A stretch of DNA of 64,000 nt from Siniperca chuatsi (taxonomy: Eukaryota; Chordata; Actinopteri; Centrarchiformes; Sinipercidae), in contig NC_058063.1 of the NCBI RefSeq assembly GCF_020085105.1, forward strand, positions 3,362,001 through 3,426,000, in the 5' to 3' direction. Shown one piece after another: positions 56,690-64,000 of the stretch. The position numbers were made by a program, and so were the translations under genes. Below the pieces are notes generated by a model that searched no databases, was not told where the DNA came from, and was given only the letters and a program-made list of their open reading frames with translations. Each line of letters opens with the position of its first letter. Within the stretch, counting starts at the first letter, position 1.

Positions 56690-58110
56690 AGCTGGGAACT
56701 TCGGGTGGACAACCCGGAGCCTGGACAGGTGTGGAGCTGAGAGCCATGGACGGATGACCCGAAGCCTGGTTATGGGTGGAGCTGGGAGCCTCGGACTTAC
56801 GACCCTGAGCCTGAACAGGTGTGGAGCTGGGAGCCATGGACGGATGACCCGAAGCCTGGACAGGTGTGGAGCTGGGAGCCTCAGTAGGACGACCCAGAGC
56901 CTGGACCTGGGTGTTGCGGAGGCCCTTGAGCGGACAACCCGGGAGCTGAACCAGCTGAGGACCTCAGGTGGACGACCCGGAGACTGGCCTGGCACAAAGC
57001 TGAGGACCTTGGGTGGACGACTTGAGGGCTGGCCTTGTGTGGATCTCACCGTATGAGGTCCGTGACAAAGATCAACGTCCTCTGGAGGCCGGAGGCGAAG
57101 GCAGGAACCCTCGGGAGGCCAGCAGCGAAGGCGGGGATCCTATCTAGACTAGAGGCGAAGGCGGGGATCCTCTGGAGACTAGAGGCAAAGGCGGGGATCC
57201 TCTGGAGGCCGGCAGTGAAGGCGGGAACCCTGTGGAGGCCGGAGGCGAAGGCGGGGATGCTCTGGAGACCGGAGGTGAAGGCAAAGACGAGGATCCTCTG
57301 GAGGCCGGCGGCAAAGGCGGAGATCCTCTGGAGGCCGTCGAATCAGATCAGGAGCCGGCGGCGGGACAGCCGGACCAGGAGCCGGCGACAGGGTAGCAGG
57401 ACAGGCAGCCGGCGATGGGGCAGCAAGACAGGGAGCTGACAGCGGGGCAGCAGAACAGGCAGCCGGCGACGGGGCTGCTGGACAGGAAGCCGCCGATGGG
57501 GCTGCTGGACAGGAAGCCGGCGACGGGGCTGCAGGACAGGAAGCCAGCGAAGGGACAGCAGGACAGGAAGATTGGTAGAGGAGCGGGCTGGATCAGTGGT
57601 GTCAAGGAATCTGGAGATTGCTGCGATCCAGCAGGGAGTCCAGGGAGCTGCTGGGATACAGCCGAGAAAGGAGGCAACTGTGATCGAACTGGCAGGGAAT
57701 CTGGGGACAAGGAGCTGCTGCGAACCAGCAGAGAGTCCGGGTGCGAGGAGCTGCTGCGGTCCGGCAGAGAGTCTGGGAGCGAGGAGCTGCTGCCATCCAG
57801 CAAGGGGTGCTGTCTGCTGCGATGCAGTAAGGGGTGCTGTCTGCTCCCATCCGGGAGGGAGTTCTGTCTGCTGCAATCAGGCAGGGAGTGATGGCTGCTG
57901 CGATCCAACAGGGAGTGATGGGCGGCGCTGGGACTGGAGACGGCAGTGGAGCTGGCGAGTCGCTGGGCGGTGGAGCAGGTGAGCAGAGTGGAGGCGGAGC
58001 TGGCGAGCCGCTGGGCGGTGGTACAGGCAAGCAGCTAGGCGGCGATACAGGCGAGCACCCGGAGCGGTGGTGCAGGCAAGCAGCTAGGCAGCTGGGCAGT
58101 GGTGCAGGAG
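56690..58110. repeat. Serial minisatellite arrays inside the LTR element
   Basis: Five consecutive array types: units with GGTGTGGAGCTGGGAGCC and GACCCGAAGCCTGG (56690-57040); GATCCTCTGGAGGCCGG / CGAAGGCGGG (57060-57345); CAGGAAGCCGGCGACGGGG (57345-57570); GAGCTGCTGC / GTCCGGCAGAGAGTC (57600-57930); and GCGAGCCGCTGGGCGGTGG (57930-58110). Unit lengths vary from about 30 to 75 bases and most are multiples of three. Several frames stay open on both strands because of this, giving Pro-rich (minus) or Gly/Arg-rich (plus) repeats; none spans the element. Confidence 0.8.
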
Positions 58111-58371
58111 AGTAGCTGGTTAGTCGGCTGATGATTGGCAGTCCGGCGTGCAATCTGGTGGCTGCATGGACCACCTCGAACCAGTGCCCCAGTATGGATT
58201 TGGCACTATGGTCTGCGTGTCTAGCGTCGATGGATGGAGCCACAGTATGCCATTGTCATCCACCACCGAATCAAAGAAGGGCGCCGGTCTGGCCCTTGGC
58301 ATGGTGAAGTGGGAGTTGACAGAGAGACTAAGGGAGTGCTGGTCTAGTCCTTCGGTATTGGTCCGACCTTC

Positions 58372-58723
58372 TGTTACGGACAGACAGGCAGGAGACACTG
58401 ATATGGAGATGGATGGCTCTTTATTAGGTTATATTATGGGAAGACAGGTGTGCAGGTATGGAGATGGGGAAGACTCGCTGGCATGGAGATCGTTGGAGAA
58501 GGAGATTTGGGGAGAAGGAGATTGCTGGAGAAGGGGATCGCTGGAGAAGGGGATCTGCATTGTTGCATGGGGCGTCCTTGCACCAAACGAGGTCGGACAA
58601 CTTGCTGAGGTGAGTGCAGGGCTTTTTATGCTGGCTGTGATTAGGAGCTGATGGGGAGCAGGAGTGTGATAGGGAGCAGATGTGGATGATTAGCAGACGG
58701 TGGAGACAGACGTATCCATGACA
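58372..58723 (-). repeat. 5' LTR (complete)
   Basis: On the minus strand: TGTCATGG start, TATA box in GCATAAAAAGCCC (58619-58631), AATAAA (58420-58425), and the end CCGTAACA. Promoter-to-poly(A) spacing is about 200 bases, normal for an LTR. Confidence 0.8.
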
Positions 58724-58728
58724 GCACG

Positions 58729-59489
58729 TATGACCCATACACTACAGTCTATAATGTGAACCAACCCCAGATCCAATCTGTGATTTTGCTTACCAGATTA
58801 AGTTAAGATATTTTCACGTACTTTATGGTTTTTGTTTAGTTGCTGTTATACAACCTGTCAATCAATTTTGCGGTAATATCAGATTCCAGTGCTGTGCTCT
58901 GAATTTTGGTGGTAGGGTTTTGCTTACATTTGGATTATTAATTGTGCCTTTCATGGCTGGATTAACCTGCTAGCGGGCCCTGGGGCAAAAATGAGCAGCT
59001 GGGCCCCTATTAAACCCCAGTTTCTCCCACCCTCTGTGTAATGTGTAAAGTTTATCTGTTACAATGTTAGATTTTGAGTGTAGTAAGTTGATTAAACACA
59101 TTAATTTAGGTAGCCTGATAATCAGCCTGAACTGCCATTTTGTTTCGACATTACAGGGGTGCTCACTTTCGGTATCAACTAAAGCTACCTAATCTGGCTA
59201 AACTGTCAGCTTGTTTCCAACCTGTATCATGGCCTGACCGCTCATGTTTTTTGCTCTAGAGCCTATGTTTAAAGGTTTGCAATGAGTAGTACGTTAACCA
59301 GTTAAAAGGAAACATGAAGAGATTTTTCTTCAGAGAATTTTATTTATAGTTATATTTTGTGGTTCTGGCTGATACTGGGGCAGGATCATCAAAGAGAAAA
59401 AGAACTGAAGAATTGACCGACCAAGGCTGACTTGTGTTTTCACCTGTGCTCTATCACTGTCCCTTTCAGCATTTCTTTTTGTTCTTCAG
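58729..59489. other. No gene seen
   Basis: Intergenic sequence. Words like CCTGGGGCAAAA and GGGCCCC near 58975-59010 suggest a decayed repeat. Confidence 0.35.
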
Positions 59490-59569
59490 TCACTGAACAG
59501 ATTGAGAGAATTGTGGGATTTGAAAGGATTCAAAACAGATCCTGAATTGGCCCTCTTCCTTCTAGACAG
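59490..59569 (+). CDS. Exon-like stretch of unknown gene
   Basis: Bounded by a good acceptor (TTTCTTTTTGTTCTTCAG) and donor (GACAG|GTATGT). One frame is open throughout and gives LRELWDLKGFKTDPELALFL, a plausible amphipathic segment. No second exon could be linked, and I do not recognise the family. It may be a real small exon of a plus-strand gene or chance. Confidence 0.3.
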
Positions 59570-60539
59570 GTATGTAATATGTTGTTTTATTTGGCTGTGT
59601 ACAGTCCATGGAGGTATTGATCACAGTGGACATCACTGTAAACAGCTGTGTTTAAAAAAGAAAAATAGTGTTAAAAATAAGTTGCATCTTTCTTTCACTC
59701 ATTTCCAAAACAAATGGAAACGCTAGCCAGATCAAGATCTTTAAGACACGAGGTGGTGGAAACACTACCGCTTTTGTCCGCAGGGCCGCCAGAATCAACA
59801 CAAAATGAAAGTTCATTGTAATTGCTTTAAATGTCCACTGAAGAGACAAAAATGGTGTCAGATGAAAATATCAAATCTGTGGGGGGCAATAAGGCGATTG
59901 TATCCTTCCTCAAACTGATACATGCAACAATCATAATTGCCATATTTCCATCATGTTTTCTACATTTTTCCCACCTTTTGAGGTTTGACTGGCACTCTTT
60001 TAACAAAGTCAACTTGTTGCGCCCTCTTCTACAATGGTATATGGCACCTGGCTGGAGCATTAGCACCACCTACTACTCATCTCTGTGAACCAACTCCTAA
60101 TATTCATATAACAAAAGTGGATGCAAATGTTATTATAACCAATTGAGCCAATGGTCATTGCTACACAAATAAAACCCAACCCAACTTAAAACAATGAAGA
60201 ACAGAAAAATGATTCATTCCTTCAACATTCTTAGCCTTGCAAAGTGAGAAAAGTCTCAGTGATCATACTGTTGATCAAGCTGTATTTCCAGTATTCATTT
60301 ATTACATATTGGGCCAGTACACTGTAAATCATTTTAAGCTGGTTCAACTTAAAAATGCAAGTTCTGTGCTGCTTTAACAATGTAAGTTGTTGACCTTCAG
60401 TTGAATAATTACTTTAAAGGCTGCTGAAAATGTAAAATCAGCTGGGTTAAGTTAAACAAACTTGAGAAAATAAGTTCTATAACCTTAAGTTATTAGTGAT
60501 GTCACATGATTAAATGTCTATAGGCCCGTCGCCCTGACG
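59570..60539. other. No gene seen
   Basis: From about 60310 to 60500 the words CACTGTAAATCATTTTAAG and AAGTTAAACAAACTTGAG resemble the ends of a fish MITE, but the borders are not clear. Confidence 0.35.
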
Positions 60540-61757
60540 TCTGTAGTCCTTTGACTTGTGTTGACCCACATGAAGGACATCACAGGACCCATGCAGGACC
60601 CCCTGCAGTTTGCCTACCGGGCAAACAGGTCAATGGATGATGCAGTCAACATGGGACTGCAATACATCCTGCAAAAACTCGACTCTCCAGGGACATACGC
60701 AAGGATCCTGTTTGTGGACTTCAGCTCGGCGTTCACCACAATCATCCCAGACTTCCTTCACAGTAAACTCACCCAGCTCACTGTCCCAGCCCCCACCTGT
60801 CAGTGGATCAAAAACTTGACCTACCTGACAGACCAGAGGCTGCTGGTGAGGCTGGGGAACATCGCATCCAGCATCCGGACAATCAGCACTGGTGCCCCCC
60901 AGGGATGTGTGCCCTCCCCACTGCTCTTCTCCCTCTACACCAATGACTGCACCTCAGGAGACCCGTCTGTCAAACTCCCGAAGTTTGCAGACGACACAAC
61001 TGTCAGGAGCTGCTGATCCAGTTCTACTCTGCAATAATCCAGTCTGGTGTCTGCACATCCATCACTGTCTGGTTTGGACTGGCCACCAAACAGGACAGGA
61101 ACAGACTGCAACGGACAGTCAGGACTGCAGAAGAGATCCTCTGTGCCGACCTGCCCCCCATTCAGGACTTATACACATCCAGAGTCAGGAAACATCATTG
61201 CAGATCCATCACACCTTGGTCACAACCTGTTCCACCTTCTCCCCTCTTGAGGCGCTACAGAGCACTGTACGCCAAAACAACCAGACACCAGAACAGTTTC
61301 TACCCAATCTGATGAACAGTTAACATCAGTCACAGAGTGCCAAAAACAACCCCTGTGACACAAACATCCACTGTACCTGTACATTTATCTCATTGTTTTA
61401 TGTAAATATTATCACTTTTTAAATCTACACACGCTGTACATACTGTCATATCCACCACCTCATGTATATAAAGCAACCTGTTACATTAATCATATTTATT
61501 TTAGCACCATTTGCACTCTGCACCATTGCACTAATTGTCTTACTGTTTACAAATGTTACTGTTGTTATTTTTTGTACTTAAAATATATATATTGCACATA
61601 GTAGCTTAATGTTTGTCTACCTTGTTGAGCTTGTTGTCCTTGTTTTTAGCCAAATTTATGTCTATTTCTGCGTATGTACATAGAGAGTAATGAAAAACCG
61701 GAGTCAAATTCCTTGCATGTGTACACATACCTGGCCAATAAAGCTGATTCTGATTTG
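60540..61757 (+). mobile_element. Rex-like LINE with internal deletion
   Basis: RT frame with QFAYRANRSMDDAV, LFVDFSSAF (first catalytic Asp), ISTGAPQGCVPSPLLFSLY and KFADDT (catalytic FADD) from 60558 to 61014. It then jumps to the C-terminal end (SITVWFGLATKQDRNRLQRT, then a frameshift) and ends with the 3' end word ACCTGGCCAATAAAGCTGATTCTGATT at 61757. About 100 codons between FADD and the thumb are deleted. Confidence 0.82.
60558..61016 (+). pseudogene. Rex-like reverse transcriptase palm fragment
   Basis: 152 codons with RT blocks from the QFAYR region to FADD. It carries all catalytic Asp residues of the palm but no endonuclease and no C-terminus in frame. Confidence 0.8.
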
Positions 61758-62050
61758 TCGGCCGTGAATGAGTTGGCTCTATGAGCCGGCTCCTTTAAGT
61801 GAACGATCGGAGCTGGCTCCCGTCTGACAGCTGATTAACCATCAATTTGACCAGAATAACCAGAATATTTCAATGCATTGCAGATGAAGAATCTTACATA
61901 TTTATTTCTTGCAACAAATAACAAAGTAACTTAGGCAGTGACCAGCAGAAGCGGTACTAAATGAAGAGCCGTTTGGGAGCCGAAAGACCTGGCTCTCAGA
62001 AAGGAATGGAGCCATAAAATTGGGCTCCCTTCAAAGAGCCGTAATTCCCA
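61758..62050. repeat. GAGCC-rich interspersed repeat (possible hAT relic)
   Basis: Many GAGCC/GGCTC words (GAGCCGGCTCC, GAGCTGGCTCC, AAGAGCCGTTTGGGAGCC, CAAAGAGCCG) in both orientations at the two ends of about 290 bases. The hAT link is inference only. Confidence 0.4.
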
Positions 62051-62559
62051 TTAATAATAAGTTCAATTGACCACTATTTAGACACGTCAAGTCAACTTTA
62101 TCAATATAGCCCTATATCACAGATCACAAATTTGCCTTAAGGGGCTTTACAATCTGTCCAGTATATGACACCCTCTGACCTTTAGACCCTTGGTTCAGAT
62201 AAGGAAAAACTCCCCCAATAAACCCTTTTAACATTGAAGCCACTTTTGTATCAAAGCTGGTTCAAAGATACCATATTAGGTTGATCTCATTGACCTTGGG
62301 TAGGGACTGAAATCAACACTAACATTGTGGTTTGCATTGCTTTCATTATTATCAGAAAAAACAACCGTGGCTTGACTTAACATGTGTTAAAGTCACACAG
62401 CAAGTTTCCATCATGTATGTTTTCTCCAAACTACACAAAGAAGGGTCTCTTGAGAGTTTTAACTCTCAAATAATACATGCTGGGAAGTCTATTAGCATGC
62501 TAATCATGTTTCATTTAATGTGTTTAGTGAGCACTCAGCAGTACATTCATCCAACTCAT
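62051..62559. other. No gene seen
   Basis: Intergenic; a TCAATATAGCCC..CACAGATCACAAATTTGCC word near 62100 belongs to another common fish repeat. Confidence 0.35.
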
Positions 62560-62803
62560 ACAATTCAGTTCAATTCAATTCAATATTATTTATAAAGCGC
62601 CAATTCATAACAGAAGTTATCTCATTGCACTTTTCCTATAGAGCAGGTCTAGACCGTACTCTTTATAATATTAACAGAGACCCAACAAATCCCCCCATGA
62701 GCAAGCATTTGGCGACAGTGGCAAGAAAAAACTTCCTTTAAGAGGCAGAACCAGACTCAATGGTGGGCGACCGTCCGCCACTGCTGTGTTAGGGTTTGAG
62801 AGA

Positions 62804-62860
<57 letters not shown>

Positions 62861-64000
62861 TTTGGAGAGGTAATATTAATAAACTAACAATAATAGGAAT
62901 GACAGCTATAGGAATAATAATGACAGTATTAATAACAGTGCCAATAACAACAACTGTAGTAGTAGTTGTCGAGCAGGAAAACAGGGGCAGCAGGTGGCCC
63001 ACAACCACAGATCCAGACTCTGCAGCTCCGGAGGCAGAAATACCTGCTGAAAGCGACAGAAGGAGAGACGAGAGAAACGAGAAGGCACAGAACTACAGGA
63101 GAGAGAAGATGTCGAGTTAGTAACATGCAGTAATGGAATAAAAATGCATACAGATGGAGAGGGAGAGAAGGAGAGAGGAAAGAGGTGCATCATGGGAAGT
63201 CTCCAGGCAGTCTAGGCCTATAGCAGTCTAACTAAGGGATGGTTCAGGACTCACCCAAGCCAGCCCTAACTATAAGCTTTATCAAAGAGGAAAGTCTTAA
63301 GCCTACTCTCAAATGTGGAGATGGTGTCTGCCTCCTGAAAGCAAACTAGGACCTGATTCCATAGGAGAGGAGCTTGATAACTGAAGGCTCTGGCTCTCGT
63401 TCTACTTTTGGATACTCTAGGAACCACAAGTAACCCTGCATTCTGGGAGCACAATGGTGCCTGACCATTAAGAGCTTTGTAGGTGAGGAGAAGGATTTTA
63501 AATTCTATTCTGGATTTTACAGGGAGCCAGTGCAGAGAAGCTAATATTCTGGATCAACTGGAGAGTCTTAAGGGACTTATTCGGGCAGCCGGATAATAAG
63601 GAATTGCAGTAGTCCAGCCTAGAAGTAACAAATGCTTGCACTAATTTTTCGGCATCATTTTGAGACAGGATGTGCCTGATTTTTGCAATATTACGTAGGT
63701 GAAAAAAGGCAGTCCTTGAAGTTTGTTTCATGTGGGAGGTAACTCCGAGGTTCCTTACAGTGCTGCTGGAGGCCAGGGCAATGCCATCTAGAGTAACTAT
63801 ATCTTTAGATAATGTGTCTCGGAGTTGTTGGGGTGCCACACAAGTACAATAACTTCAGTTTCGTCAGAGTTTAACATTGAAGGACATCCAGGTTTTTATG
63901 TCCGTAAGGCATACTTGTTGTTTAGCTAGCTAAGTTTAGCTAACTGGTTTAATCTGGCTTGATCAATAGATATAATTGGGTATCATCCACATAACAATGA
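62560..64000 (-). mobile_element. LINE copy C (L2-like), 3' half, runs off the window
   Basis: On the minus strand: late RT (DKIVTLDGIALASSS, RTAFFHLRNIAKIR, SRLDYCNSLLSGCPNKSLKT), C-terminal end VPRVSKSR, SYQAPLLWNQ, SRLKTFLFDKAYS at 63266, then a 3' UTR that contains a GA microsatellite and the tail GCGCTTTATAAATAATATTGAATTGAATTG. Frames are broken in several places. Its end matches copy B and the tail fragment at 33434. Confidence 0.85.
62807..62859. repeat. (GA)n microsatellite in the LINE 3' UTR
   Basis: About 26 GA units. Confidence 0.95.

Larger units (their letters stand above)
56414..58723 (-). mobile_element. Non-autonomous LTR retrotransposon filled with minisatellites
   Basis: Two direct repeats bound the unit: a full 352-base LTR at 58372-58723 and a shorter copy from 56414. 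Read on the minus strand the LTR is TGTCATGG...GTAACA. Five bases outside are GCGCG (56409-56413) and GCACG (58724-58728), a target duplication with one C-to-T type change at a CpG. No protease, RT or integrase motif occurs inside. The interior is a series of GC-rich tandem arrays. Confidence 0.8.

Noticed and set aside
56471..58651. Several 100-213 codon frames on both strands as host genes
   Set aside because: They follow minisatellite periodicity inside an LTR element and none has splice partners or a conserved domain.
62757..63193. Leu-Ser repeat frames on the minus strand
   Set aside because: Translation of (GA)n in a LINE 3' UTR.

Overview
The window is nuclear DNA from a teleost fish, most likely a percomorph. 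The evidence is an intron-rich vertebrate gene layout, compact vertebrate splice sites, and a dense mix of fish-type repeats: L2-like LINEs whose ORF1 carries an esterase domain, Rex-like LINEs, a Tc1 transposon, tRNA-derived SINEs, TTAA-flanked foldback elements and many dinucleotide microsatellites. No bacterial-type operon, CRISPR array or plasmid feature is present. All identifications come from reading translations and motifs; no database search was possible.

Three host genes are supported. (1) The last two exons of an unidentified plus-strand gene lie at 1756-1916 and 3254-3470. (2) A single-exon seven-membrane-segment progestin/adipoQ receptor most like PAQR9 lies at 6860-8020, followed by about 3.5 kb that may be its 3' UTR. 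(3) A complete cytosolic aconitase / iron regulatory protein 1 gene (aco1) lies on the minus strand from 48839 to 25510. It has 20 coding exons whose phases all join into an 894-codon frame plus stop, and an untranslated first exon near 50260. Two isolated exon-like stretches (21986-22104, resembling the first exon of fish P2X7-C-terminal-like proteins, and 59490-59569, unidentified) are weaker calls.

The rest is largely mobile DNA. From left to right: a LINE copy at the left edge (1-1250, minus); LINE, SINE and foldback fragments up to 5.3 kb; a degraded endogenous retrovirus (12531-18817) with a tRNA-Trp-type primer site, a tandemly repeated leader, broken gag and pol, and an env reduced to its start and its transmembrane part; several TIR elements, one of them a TTAA-flanked unit containing the P2X7-like exon; then aco1, whose largest introns are swollen by a Rex-like LINE (intron 15), an R2-like LINE fragment, a MITE and a nearly intact Tc1 transposon (intron 13), and a foldback plus a doubly deleted LINE copy (intron 11). 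Right of aco1 come foldbacks, SINEs and microsatellites, a non-autonomous minus-strand LTR element (56414-58723) filled with several kinds of minisatellite, a deleted Rex-like LINE (60540-61757), and another LINE copy running off the right edge.

The host genes show no functional link to each other; aco1 handles iron sensing and citrate isomerisation, and the PAQR gene is a membrane steroid-receptor-type protein. I did not find a clear new biological system. The best candidates for a second look are the TTAA element carrying a host-like first exon, the minisatellite-filled LTR element with a CpG-decayed target duplication, and the aco1 splice acceptor whose polypyrimidine tract is a microsatellite.
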